The notes beneath the pieces were generated by a model. The model was not told where the DNA came from. It ran no database searches and worked only from the letters and a program-made list of their open reading frames with translations. The position numbers and the translations under genes are program-made. This document shows, in pieces, positions 32,627 through 45,100 of a DNA stretch of 64,000 nt. The DNA comes from Hippophae tibetana (taxonomy: Eukaryota; Streptophyta; Magnoliopsida; Rosales; Elaeagnaceae), in NCBI GenBank assembly GCA_037013495.1, contig JAZDXN010000029.1, positions 1,686,501 to 1,750,500 on the forward strand, given 5' to 3'. Each line of letters opens with the position of its first letter. The first letter of the stretch is position 1.

Positions 32627-33150
32627 TTGAATGCCTTTCTCTCGATTTAGATGCCTATATATTCTATCAAACTCCGGATCAAATGGAAGAAGGTTAAGGC
32701 TTCTTGTACGTCTTATACAAAAATCCTACAACCAGAAAATCAACTAGCACAAAAACAACACAAAGTTACCCCTCTTTTTTTTATTTATGACAAATAAAAT
32801 AAAAAAGCAAAATAAATAAAATTAAAAATGAAACAATGATAAAGCAAATTAACTTCAAATTAAAACTAAGATTAGGTAGTATCGATATTAATAAAATCAA
32901 ACCATTCCCCGGAAACGGTGCCAAAAACTTGATGCGTATTTTCGCAAGTGTACGAATCATTAAGTAATAAAGTGTACAAAAGTACGGATATCAAAATTGA
33001 CTAATCCTAATTTTATTTGAAAACCGAATTGTTGAAATTGTTTAAAAAGAAAATTAACATAAAACTAAATGCAAATAACGAAATTGAATGTTGTTCACAA
33101 ATGATTAAAAACGCTAAGGCATTTGATTTCACTAAATCAATTCAATCCAA
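32627..33150 (-). repeat. Leader, PBS and truncated 5' LTR of the Athila-type element
   Basis: Leader 32,627-32,905; PBS at 32,906-32,923 (three mismatches to tRNA-Asp); LTR from TGATGCG at 32,930. Compared with the complete LTR it lacks a ~31-bp piece after 'gatatc' and has ~45 extra bases near 33,040-33,085. Homology stops at about 33,150, where the next element begins, so over 1 kb of this LTR is missing. Confidence 0.75.
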
Positions 33151-34850
33151 GTATCTGGCATGTATCAAAAAGAGAAGCCAACCTAGAAAGTATTTATTGA
33201 TGGTGTGCATAACTTTAATGGCGTTGGGCTACGGGTGGTCATACTTGATCATGATGAAAATTGTTCCAAGTATGCTTTCAGGTTGGATTTCTAGGGACTT
33301 AATAATGCTATAGGGTATGAGGCTGCTATGTTTAGGCCATGATGGTAAAGATGCTTGGAATAAATAAAATCACCTTGCATAGCGACTTGCAATTGGTGGT
33401 TAACTAGTACTTGGGGAAATTTGAGGCTTATGATAGCAAGATAAGGATATATATGGAAAGGTTAAGAAAGGAGTGCTCAAATTTTTCTTACTTCGAGATC
33501 AAGCAAATAACCATGAATAATAATCGTCAGACCGACACTTTGGGCACTCTTGACTTCGTGCAAGAAGCCAACCATACTCAGGGTAGTGTTAGTAACAATT
33601 CTCGTAGAATCAAGTTTGAGGAGGCCAAAAAATAGTCACAAGCATGGATACTTCTACCAACCCATGGTTAACCCTAATCTTTGACTTCCTGAAAAAGGGA
33701 GACCTACCTCAAGATTGCAAACTTGTAAATGAAATCAAGGCTTGGGCTCTTGTATATTGCCAGAAAAATATTTGATAGAATAATGTTTGAAGCCCACGAA
33801 GGAAGTACAGTGCTCATTCTAGTAGAATAAGGCTTTCCTAACGAATTATAAAACATGGGGTACTATTGGCCCACTATACTAGCATATTGCATAAGGTACA
33901 CCCAAGAGTGTGATAAGTGTCAAATGTATATTGCATTGTCACATATACCTCTAACCACCATGACAGAGGTAGTTAGCCTCTGGCCTTTCTACAAGTGAGG
34001 ACTCGATATAGTAGGATCTCTACCTCAAGCAAGTGGCCAAAAGAATTTTTTATTAGTGGCCACCAACTATTTTTACAACTGTATTGAGGTAGAACTTCTA
34101 GGAAGAATACAAGAGAAGGAAGTGATTTAATTTATTTGGAAATCTATAATTTTTCACTTCAGTCTACCCAAGGAACTCGATACCAATAATAGAAGATAGT
34201 TTATAGGTCATAACATCAAGGAGTTTTCCGTCAAATAAAGCATCAAGATATGTCATTTGACTCCCTACTACACCCAAGCCAATGCTCAAGCAAAGTCTTC
34301 TAACAAGATGATAATCAACCTATTAAAGAAAAGGTTGTAGGGTGCAAAAGGAAGATGGGTTGAGGAGTTGCATGGAGCATTGTAAGCTGTTAGGACTAGT
34401 CCTTGAGGGAGCACTAACAAGACACTTTTCTCACTACTATATGGGACTGTGACTAGGATACCAACTAAGATTAATATGCCCACTATGATATTATCCCTAA
34501 TAGAATAGCATAACACAACAAGTAGAACAATCGAACTTACCCTTGCGGAGGAAAAAATGGATGTGGCCTTAAGGAGAATAATCAAGCAAAAAAGGAAAGT
34601 ATCATAATATTACAAGAAGGCCATACGTTTCAAAGCTTTCACCATGGGGGATTGGGCTCTTAGAAGGGTTTTTCTTAGCAAGAAGGAGTGGATGGCCAGA
34701 AAGTAGATTTTAAATTGGGAAGGCCCATATCAAATAGTCGAGAGGATGCTTAGGGGCCTTTGTATTGAAAATAAATGAAAGAGCTGCCGATGGCATAAGT
34801 TGGAATGGCCGACACTTAAAAAAATACTACTTCTAATGTACCTTAATTTA
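33151..34850 (+). pseudogene. Tat-type RNase H and integrase, heavily decayed
   Basis: RNase H: FIDGVHNFNGVGLRVVIL near 33,195-33,250, then NNAIGYEAAMF, HSDLQLVVN, and at 33,411-33,635 FEAYDSKIRIYMERL with SYFEIKQITMNNN. Integrase: GYYWPTILAY with CDKC (zinc finger, near 33,860-33,925), GLDIVGSLPQASGQKNFLLVATNYF (with a stop just before), HLTPYYTQANAQAKSSNK, and WVEELHGAL. The expected Glu after the AN-Q motif is Lys, so the triad is broken. Multiple stops. It abuts the truncated LTR at 33,150, so its own 5' part is missing. Confidence 0.7.
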
Positions 34851-34914
34851 CTATTATCATGTACTATCCATGTATGTATATGAAGTGATTTATTTCAAGA
34901 AGTGGCTTTTTCCT

Positions 34915-35390
34915 CAAAACTACATATCATGAGTTGGTCACCTCGGTCAGAAACTAGGTAGAGTGCTCTGACACCAAAGTGAAAGTTGATCACCCCGATC
35001 ATAGACCAGGTAGAATGCTCTCTCCCAAAACTATATATCACAAACTGATCACCTCAGTCAGGAACTAGGTAGAGTGTTTTAACAACGAAGTCAAAATTGA
35101 TCACCTTAGTCATAGACCAAGTAGAATTCTCTCCTCCAAAACTACATGTCACGAGTTTATCACCTTGGTCAGGAACTAGATAGAGTTCTCTGACACCAAA
35201 GTGAGAGTTGATCACCTCAGTCATAGACTAGATAGAACACTCTCTCCCAAAACTACATGTCACAAGTTAATCACCTCGATCAAGAACCAGGTAGAACATT
35301 TTCCCCCTAAAGTACACATCATGCTTTTACCACCTCAATCATAAACCAGTTATAGCTCTTTGACATTGAAGTGTAGGTATCAAACTATAC
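34915..35390. repeat. Tandem array with ~118-bp unit made of two ~60-bp halves
   Basis: The half-unit contains 'gatcacctcagtcatagacc-aggtagaa-ctctc' followed by 'aaaactacatgtcac'; about eight half-units are visible, with alternating variants ('ctctgacaccaaagtga' against 'ctctctcccaaaactac'). It lies 3' of a Tat-type integrase, like the unrelated array at 7741-8650. Confidence 0.75.
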
Positions 35391-36269
35391 AAGTTTCCTT
35401 TCCAAAGAGAATTTGAAAACTAAAATATTGGTCTAGCACCACAAGAACATTCTATTAAGAAAATAGTTATTGATTGAGCTTACAACACTTTTAAAGTTTA
35501 TTAATACATAGCCCAACCTCCCGAAGATTTAAAAGTTCCTCAAACACTTAGACACACAACTAGTATCTAGGTCATCTGTCTCCTCTACTAAGGGAAACAA
35601 CTCAATCTGAATCTTGATGATTTTCTTATAAACACTAGCCACTATTTAGTTAGGGTCAAACTTGACATAAGCATAAAACATTCCAAGTCCTTAGTGCACC
35701 CATCACCTTGGGGACGACTCCGCCATCATTTTCATCTTTGCTCAATAATGTTGGCAATAATTTAACTTTTAAAATGAATAAATAAGGGAAAAATGGATCA
35801 ACTTCTTTTAGTTAGATTTATTTTTTCATAAGTAGAGCCATTCAAAAGAAGTAATATGAAACAATGGATAAATATTGATTAATTAGTTGACAAAATTCCT
35901 TATTAAAAGACATTGCCTTCAAAACCCTCATAAATTTTTCCATGTCTACTTTAATACCCATTAAAGCCTTTTCCCCTTTTTTCAATGGAATATGCTAGCT
36001 CTTGAGAACATTATTAGAGATCCATCTAATATGGGGCAAAGGCTCCCTAGAATGGGGATATAGACCTATTTAGTAGAGGTTTTTATTTATTGGAAATTAT
36101 CTTTGTAATAATCTTGCATCTCACATTGCATAGACCATTGGGGCTAAAATGGGTAATAAGTGTAAGATCATCTTTCTTAGGAAATAGTGTGATCATGGTT
36201 TTATTGAGTTCAGGATGCAAATACTTATTAATAAAGAAGTCATGACCTACCTTGTTAGGTTTATATTAG
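35391..36269. other. No recognisable gene
   Basis: About 0.9 kb of AT-rich sequence with no supported feature; it may include the degraded 3' end of the Tat-type remnant. Confidence 0.4.
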
Positions 36270-37607
36270 TATTGGCAATTTTTGTGAAACAAAACATATA
36301 ATTATAATTTTAGTTTTTAGGTGTGTCTTAGAAGAATATTTTCAAATGGAAGAAAATATTGAGCCTTAACGATCATATATAAGGTATGTTTCTATTCTGG
36401 TACATTTTAGATTACATATTAGACATAATAGGAGCAATGTGAAAATAGACTACTCGATCGATTGAGTAGTGACTAGATTGATTGACCAATATTAACTGAA
36501 TGAATTGATTTTAACATATTACTATATTGATCAACGTATTTACTCGATAGATAGAGAACTAAATTGATCAATTTAAATCACTGGATCAATGCATCTTTTT
36601 TGAATATTAATTAAATGATCACTAAATCAATCCACCTTTTTTTAATATTAATTAAATGATCACTGGATCAATCCGAAGAATGTTCGATTGATCGACCTAG
36701 TTACTTGATCGATCGAGTAGTTGGTTACATTAATCAAGTATTAGGTCTTTGAATTTAATATCTATTTTTATTTTGAGTTGGATTGGGTTTTTACAGTACT
36801 ATCCTTATTTCTTACTATTTTCATTGATTTTATGGACAATATTAATTACATTTTAACCTAATATGCTTCAAAATATTCTATAAATATAAATTTAAGGAAA
36901 TATTTGAAATTAATCACACAAGAGCTATTATGCTTATTCTCTTCATCTTTTATTCTTTCTCCTCTTTTGCTAAAATTTTTCAAGTAGGCATTTTTATTAA
37001 GTTAATTTATCAAACATTTGTGGTTGTTTTTGATAGATTAGCATACCTATATTAATAATTGAGTGGTTGTGCTTTTAACTGATTATTCTAGTGTTGATAA
37101 TTGTTTTTATTTTATTTGATATATTGTTTAGATCAACTAGTTAGGGTTGTTCATTGCTAAATATTCTCTAGGACACATACTTGCACTTGAGTTTATGTGC
37201 TAACTTTTTAGGTGATAGTGATGCGAATTTGATTAATTCATGAGACTCGAGTTTGTCAGAACACTAGTGTGGATCTGAATGCCTTTCTTGTAGAGACTAT
37301 GATGAAAGCAGTGACTTGTAAGAAGGTTATTTGGAGGCATTATCTTGGTAAGTAGTTTTAGTCTTAGCCTTGTAACTAGATACTTATTTGTAATAGTGGG
37401 CAATTAGATGATCCAATAGACTGGTGGTTTTCCTCTTAGAACATTAGTGTGGCCTAGGTTATTTCCACTTAAATATCTCGTTTGTTGATCTTTTTATTTC
37501 CACATTACTTTAGATACAAGCGATTGGTTTTTTGGTCGCTTATGAAATTTTAATTTAGCATACTTCCATTAGTTATTGAATTAGATCCATATATAAATGA
37601 ACTTTCA
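36270..37607 (+). repeat. Probable SIRE/Maximus-type copia LTR
   Basis: The start TATTGGCAATTTTTGTGAAAC resembles the usual TGTTGGCAATTT start of SIRE-type LTRs, and the end (...ctttca) is followed by an initiator-Met-like PBS (TTTGATATCAGAA, 37,608-37,620). Length about 1.34 kb, normal for this group. A TATA-like tctataaatataa lies near 36,878-36,892. Palindromic gatcgatcgagtag motifs at 36,448-36,725 and a ~43-bp duplication at 36,593-36,680 lie in the U3 part. The partner LTR is absent. Confidence 0.55.
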
Positions 37608-37643
37608 TTTGATATCAGAATGGTTCACTAGATACACTTAGTA

Positions 37644-38055
37644 TTGTCTAGGACCTCTTTTCTTTCTGAATATAATGTTAAAAAAATTCAAGAATTATCC
37701 TGTAAAGGTGCTAGAGCCATAAAAAGGAATACTTGTTTAAAAGCAAAAATAGAAGAGTTAAATGAACAACTTGAGACACATATATGTTTTTTTAAAATTA
37801 ATGTAAGAAAAGAATATTTTGAAAGAACAAAATAATGCTTTGAATTTGAGTATTGTAGGTTTGAAAGAAGAAAATAACAAGCTTGCAGTAGATAAATTAA
37901 ATTTGGTGCAAGAGCTTGAAGAATCAAAAGAAGTTATGAAGAGATTAAAAATTGAAACTAAAAGGTTGAACAAAGTTTTTGACTATGGAAAACCTTTTGG
38001 AGACAAGATAGGGCTAGGCTACATAGATGAGGATTGTATGCCATCATTTTCTTAG
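37644..38055 (+). pseudogene. SIRE-type copia gag remnant
   Basis: Two overlapping frames encode coiled-coil sequence (ELNEQLETH; GLKEENNKLAVDKLNLVQEL) ending in KPFGDKIGLGYIDED. Such a coiled coil followed by a DKxGLGY box is characteristic of SIRE-type gag C-terminal regions. Most of gag is deleted between the PBS and this piece. A frameshift lies near 37,810-37,830. Confidence 0.6.
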
Positions 38056-39010
38056 GTCCATGGTAGTGAGTGGGGAGTCATACTTAAATCATAAGTTAAT
38101 CCCTATTTAAATTAGCCATTTAATTTATTGATTTGTTAATTTTGTGCAAACACCACAAATTTATCAAAAGTATATAAGGAATTAACTTTTGACATCTTCC
38201 CTTTTGGGTGGGCTAATGTATTACGATTTTGTAGTTTAGTAGTGCCTCTAATATGTATGCATTTAGACCTATATTTGTATTACAATGTATTAATAATCTT
38301 TACATTTAATTTTAAGTACACAATGTCTAAAATTAAGATTTAATTAGAGATTTCAATATGTGCTACACAAGAACAAAAAATAAAGGATAAACTCATCTTT
38401 AGAATAATTTAATAATAATAAAATATTCATTTAATCATTATTAATCCAAAAAAACATTTTCAATTTAACCCAAAAATGAAATATAATAAAGAAAAATAGA
38501 GACATCGAAAAAAACTCGAACAATCGAATAATGTTGAAAACAATAATTTTGTAGTAAAAATAAGAAAATATATGTCTTTATGAGAAAATCTAGAACTTTT
38601 ATTTAAAATTAACACCTAATAAAATTTATAACTTAAATGTTTTTAAAAATAACAAGTTGAAAATTGAGAATTGATTTAATAATAAAAATTAATTTTAAAG
38701 ATAAATTTATCCTTTATTTTTCTCTCATTTTTCTCTCATTTTTCTCTCATATATGTTACACGTAATATAATTTTTAATTAATCATTAATTTTTGAATTAC
38801 TTAAAGTTAAATATAAAAAATAGTAACATACTAATATAATTTTGTCAAATGTATTACTACCGAACCTCAATCTCTGAAACCTCAATCTCCGACTTTGTCC
38901 GATTAAAATTAAAGTACTCCTTTCCTTTTTCGGTGGCTCTCAAATCCCCAATCTAAGAAAAGCGTACGTTGATTGCTTCTAGGATTGGAACCAGAAGTCG
39001 AATCCGATAG
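38056..39010 (+). promoter_or_regulatory. Upstream region and likely promoter of the oxidoreductase gene
   Basis: AT-rich sequence with three tandem ttttctctca units at 38,716-38,750, a pyrimidine-rich element of a kind common near plant transcription starts, and a paired tctctgaaacctcaatctc/cgac duplication near 38,868-38,895. The less AT-rich stretch 38,900-39,010 is probably 5' UTR. The exact TATA box and start cannot be fixed by eye. Confidence 0.4.
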
Positions 39011-39120
39011 ATGGATTTACGAGGCGAGACAAGAAGAGTTGCGATCATTGGTGGAGGTGTTGCTGGTTCTCTCCTCGCTAAATCTCTCCAATTCGACGCG
39101 GATATCACTCTCATCGATGA
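39011..39120 (+). CDS. Exon 1 of the FSP1/AIFM2-like gene
   Basis: Begins ATGGATTTACG. It contains the first dinucleotide-binding motif (RVAIIGGGVAGSLLAKSL). It ends in a split Glu codon, GA|GTATGT, a good plant donor. The start is chosen as the first ATG giving the conserved N-terminus right before the Rossmann strand. Confidence 0.9.
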
Positions 39121-42100
39121 GTATGTTTTCTATTGATAATTGATTATGTCTCTTGATGGATGCCCAAATGATCATTTTTGGCGTTCACTAAAGTATTAGC
39201 GTATTAACTCATCATTTAAGCAAACTAAGAGGCCTGCCTCTTCCCTTCAAGTTCAAACATTGTTTTCAGTTTTCAACCATTTTTTTTATATCGGAGAAGA
39301 TGAAAATTTTATTAAACGAAAACCCAAGCAATACGGACAGACTCGAAGACAAACACCAGACACCAAAAAGCAAGCTAAAGGATTACAACCAGACTCAAAA
39401 GCAAACACCAGACATCAAAAAGAAGAGGATTCCCACACCAATGAAAAGATGTCCAATACCCAAGCACCAAAGCCAGAAGAGAAACAGCCCAAAACATTGT
39501 GAACCTCCTTTCAAACTGTCCAGCTGGGAAACAAAGCTAACACAAGTTTTAGAGACCGAAAGATAAACCAAAATACGAGCAAACCAGACCAGACTATAAC
39601 CAGCCTAAAACCAGCACAAAACACAAACAAAATACCCTATGACCAGTACAAAACACAAACAGCAACTACAATCAAAATCAAAATTACAAACAATCAAAAA
39701 AACCAAACCAGACCAAACAAGAGAACACACCCGATAAAGAAAATCAAAGTCTCAATCACAACACACCATCATCAGCTTGATCCATTGCAGCAGAATCCTG
39801 GTCCAAAACAACCTTGTCTGTATCCATGTCTTCCCCATCCTGATCACTAAGCTTGGATAGAGGACCTTGGACATTGCTCATGTAGGAAATGTCCTCAAGT
39901 TCGTTTCAAACTCTTTTTCCCTAACCACTCTTACTCTCTTCCTTACCATCCACACACCCACTGTTCTTCTTCACTGACCTACCAGCCTGTTTCCTTCTAC
40001 ATGTAGCATTAGGTTTGCCAGCCGATGGGCCTCATCTTTATTTGTGCAATCAACAAGCCCCTTATTTGATCTCTCAACATTAAAGGCAAATAGTGTGTTA
40101 GCTTGCCCTCCTTGTCCCTTAGAAACAGAATTGATACCATGCTTATTTAGTCTACTATCCTTCATGTGAGAAGGAACCACCATATTCATCTCAGAGTGAA
40201 TCCATTCGTCGTACAAAGCATTCTTGTCCCCAAATCCAAAACATTGCCCCTTAGCCAATTCACAGTTCCTTGTTTCATGAGGAATCATACCACAACCATA
40301 ACATAAATGAGGCAACCTCTCATATTTTACCTCCACCTATACTTGCTTTCCCTTAAAAGGATTCCAAACACCTAGCATCAAAACATATTCAAGCTTAAAC
40401 AAGACACGAGCTATAACAGAGCGCATAGTACCACTAATTAGAGAATACCTATCGATTTCCATCACTTGGCCTATTTTCTTAGCAATTCGATGAACAATAG
40501 TCTCCTTTCTCCAATTCATAGGCATATCTCTAATTTGAATCCTCATCGGAGAAGATTGAAAAACAAGTGCAGAAGGAGAGGTATCTAGAACCACTCGTGT
40601 AGTAACAAGTAGATTATTATCAAAATTTCATGGCATCATCTTCATAATAGCATTCAATTCCCCTGATTCCTCAAGTAAAACATGAACGTCGAACGATCCA
40701 AAACCCTTAGGTGAAGATCTCCATTCTTTTTCTAGATCATTAGCTGTGATAGGGTTCAATAAAGATCTTGATGATGTGCGAGGCAGAATCTAGGAACAAA
40801 ACCCTTGCCAAGCATTCGTGAAGTCTTCTTCAAAATTCGTCAAGAGGAGAGTCGAAAAAAAGGTGATGATGGGTCCTCAATCTGCCATTCCAGTGACTAG
40901 AGAAGGGTCTATGCTTGCTATTCGAGGACACTAGCAATCTTATAATGCAGACAACCATCCCTAAGAGGAAGACCTTGGTGTGACTATTGCCGTAGACCTA
41001 ATCACACTAAGGAAACTTGTTAAAAAATTCATGAAAAGCCAGTTGATTGCAAGCCACCCTTCGCACAACACATCAACAAAGAAAGTCATAGAAAAACTGC
41101 CTCCACATCCCATGGAACAGTGTCACCTGAATCTGCTCTATTTAGCATAGAATAGATTGATCTCTTCCAAAAAATATTTGGACAGTCCTTGCCAACATTA
41201 TTTGCCACTATAGCTCAATCAGGTAACACCCTCAACGCTTTTAGTGTGAAACAGATTATGAGACCATAGATTGTTGATTCAGGTGCTTCAGAGCACATGA
41301 CATGTGATGCTCAGTAAACAAAGTAACAGGGATTGGTTCAGCCAAAATTTTAAATTTCTTTATTCTAGATTCTGTCCTTCTTGTTCCCACACTTGATTGT
41401 AATCTTGTATCAATTACTAAACTCACCCGTGATAAAAATTCTGTGGTTAAATTTATTCATAATCTATGCGAATTTCAGGACTTGGATTCGGGGAAGATGA
41501 TTGGTAGTGCTAAAGAGTGCTCGGGACTCTATCTCCTCAAAAGTGAAGACCTTCCAGCAAGACAAGCCCTCTAAGCTGTATTCGAGGTTTCTTATCAGAA
41601 TAAAGCTTTGTTAAATATTAAGTCCAATAATGATGGTGAAATCATGTTGAATCACTATCGCCTAGGTCATCATAATTTCTTGTATTTGAAAAAACTTTTC
41701 CCTTCATCTTTTAGAAATAAAAATTCAAAGGATTTTCAATGTGAAGTATGTCAATTTTCAAAATATGTTAAAAATTCATATCCTCATCTTCCACATAAAA
41801 AATCACATTCTTTCTCATTAATTCACACTGATATTTGGGGACCTTCTCGAATCAAAAACATAACAAGGATACGTTGGTTCATTTCATTTGTAGATGATCA
41901 TACTCGAATCACTTGGTTATTTCTATTGAAAGAAAAATCTGAAGCAAACCAAATTTTTTAAAAATGGGGTGGTTGAAAGGAAGAATAGACATCTTCTCAA
42001 GGTAGCTAGATCACTCATGTCCCTCAACATTTCTGGAGGAAAGTTGTCCTTACAACTACTTATCTTATCAATAGGATGCCCTCTCGTGTCCCCACAAATT

Positions 42101-45100
42101 CTATCTCAAATTCTATCCCGCAAATTTCAGAGAGTGAATCAATGTCTCAAACAAATGCTCCTAATAATTCCAATGAATCCTCAACTTCTCTGCCAACTAC
42201 TTATCTTATCAATAGGATGCCCTCTCGTGTCCTCATGTTTAAAACACTTATCAACACTTTACTTGAGTCATATCCACACACCAGAATCGTGTCCCACATT
42301 CCCTTTAAAATATTTGGATGTTCTGCTTATGTCCATGTACATCATAGAGGTAAACTTGATCCCCGAGCCATCAAATGCATATTCCTAGGGTATTCATCGT
42401 ACTAGAAAGGATACAAGTGCTTCTCTCCTATCACAAAACAGTTCTATAATACAATGGATGTCACATTCTTTGAACAATATTCGTACTATTCCAAACTTGT
42501 CATTCATGGGGAGAACATAGGCAATGAATACCATCTTTGGAATAGCATAACCACTCAGTCTCCCACAAATTCTATCTCAAATTCTATCCCGCAAATTCCA
42601 GAGAGTGAATCAATGTCTCAAACAAATGCTCCTAATAATCCCAATGAATCCTCAACTTCTCTGCCAACAGATCCAAACTTTCCTATCCCAAACAATGATC
42701 TTCTTGTCTACTCCAGGAGGAAAACAACTTAAGAGAGAGCAAAAAACTGAGCATATCTTGAGCCAGTCCAAGAATCCAACCCGAGTACAGGCCACTCTGA
42801 CAATTCACAAGGTAACATCACTGAACCTCCTAATGATTTGAATTTGCCAATTTCTATAAGGAAAGGTGTAAGATCTTGTACAAACCACCCCATCTACAAC
42901 TTTGTTTCTTATAAAAGTTTCTCACTAGGTTATAAGGCATTTATTAACAACTTTGATTTGATATAGGTTCCAAATTTTGTTCATGAAGCCTTTTAGGTAC
43001 CTGAATGGAAGACAATTATTCTTGAAGAACTCAGTACCTTAGAGAAAAACAAGATTTAGGAAATCACAGAACTACCATCGGAAAACAAGTTGTTGGGTGT
43101 AAATGGATCTTTACAATCAAACACAAAGCAGACGGCAGTGTAGAAAGATTCAAGGCTCGCCTTGTGGTTAAGGGATTCACTCAGACATATATGATTGACT
43201 ATCAGGAAACTTTTGCACTTGTAACAAAGGTTAACATTGTTCGTGTTTTTCTCTCCCTAACATCTAACTTGGATTGGCCTCTCTACCAATTAGATGTCAA
43301 GAATGCATTCCTCAATGGTGATCTCGAAGAAGAAGTCTACATGGACATTCCTACTGGAATTGAATCTCCTGTTCCAACCAATAGAGTCTACAAACTTAAG
43401 AAATCCTTATATGGATTGAAGTAGTCTCCATGTACCTGGTTCGATAGGTTCTTTAAAGTTTTGAAGAGATATGGGTACTATCAATGCCAATCAGATTACA
43501 CACTATTCGTCAAACACTTCTCCAATGACAGAATAGTTATCCTAATTGTGTACGTAGATGATATTATTCTAACAGGTAATTCTACAATTGAGATGGAATA
43601 AACTCAAAGAGTTCCTAGCCAAGGAATTTGAGATCAAAGATCTAGGTAATCTCAAATATTTCCTAGGAATGGAAGTAGCCCGAACAAAAAAGGGCATATC
43701 TATATCTCAAAGGAAATATGTACTTGATTTTCTCAAGGAAATTGGAATGATGGGGTGTAAATCGGCAGAAACTTCGATGGACTGTACAGTAAAATTCAGA
43801 ATCAAAGAAAATAGTACACTTGTGGACAAATGCCGTTATCAAAGATTAGTGGAAAAACTCATTTACCTATCCCATACTAGACCATATATTGGTTTTTCAG
43901 TTAGTGTTCTAAGTCGATTTATGAACAATCATACTAAAGAACACATGGAGGCGATCTATCGTATACTCAGGTATCTCAAGATGACACCAGGAAAATGATT
44001 GTACTTTAGTAAGAATCTCACTAGGAAAACTAAAGTCTTTGCAGATGCTGACTGGATAGGCTCTATAGTAGATTGCAAATCTACCACTGGGTATTGTACA
44101 TTTGTATGGAGAAATCATGTAACTTGGTGAAGTAAGAAGCAATCAGTAGTCGCTCAAAACAGTGCAGAAGCTGAATTCAGAGCTATGGCTCATGAGATTT
44201 GTGAAGGAATGTGGTTAAGAAGACTACTTAATGAACTAGACTTCACAACTCCTGAACCTATCAGCATGCATTGTGACAATCAAGCTGTAATAAGAATTAC
44301 AAAATACCCAGTTCATCATGATCGAACTAAACATATAGAAATTGATCGTCATTTCATTAAAGAGAAGTTAGATGAAAAAATCGTGAACCTCTTATATACG
44401 ATACTCATCATCAAATTGCAGATATCCTTACCAAAGCATTACCTCGAACAATCTTTGAAGAACTGAGTTGCAAGTTGGGAATGATTAATATCTATTACCC
44501 AACTTGAGGGGGAGTGTAGAATTTCTAAAAATATCTTTAATTAGGTTGTATTAGTGTTGTACAGGCTGTGAATTAGTTGTAGAATAAGCTGGAATTTAGT
44601 TGTTGATACCAGTTGTATTATTCCTAGATTAGTGGCCTATTTGTTTGACTTTTAGTCCTATTTATAGTGCTGTATATACATTTGAAAAACACAGAAGAGA
44701 AATAATAATAATATTTAAGATTTTCTTCACCATTTCTCTGGATATTTTTTTTTTCATTTACTATTGATAGAAAATATCTATCATCAATACAAGCTGCTTT
44801 AGGAGCTCTCCACAAGTCTAGGTACAGTAAAAGCAAAGGCTTGTCTATTATGAAAAGTAATGGGTAACATATAAGACTTAGAGACATGATAACTTCTACA
44901 AAAAGAAATACTGGTGCTATTTACATGAGATACAGAAGAGGTACTAGCTTAACGTTTTAAAGCAACTTTGACAATGTCAAACGAGGGATGCCCTAATCTC
45001 TAATGCCATTTCTCTAGAGTAGAATGAAAACCAATCGGAGGGTGACCATTTGAAAAAGACTGATCACTATCAATGCTTTGACACATAGACCTTTGAATCT

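Larger units (their letters stand above)
27006..33150 (-). mobile_element. Athila-type Ty3/gypsy element, pol-deleted, tandem LTR arrangement
   Basis: Minus-strand order from the right: truncated LTR (33,150-32,930), tRNA-Asp PBS, leader, gag, protease, 3' non-coding region, PPT, full LTR (28,703-27,310), then a second PBS and leader (27,309-27,006). The complete LTR is thus flanked by internal sequence on both sides, as in tandem copies sharing an LTR after unequal recombination. RT, RNase H and integrase are missing between protease and the 3' region (near 30,310-30,476). Confidence 0.75.
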
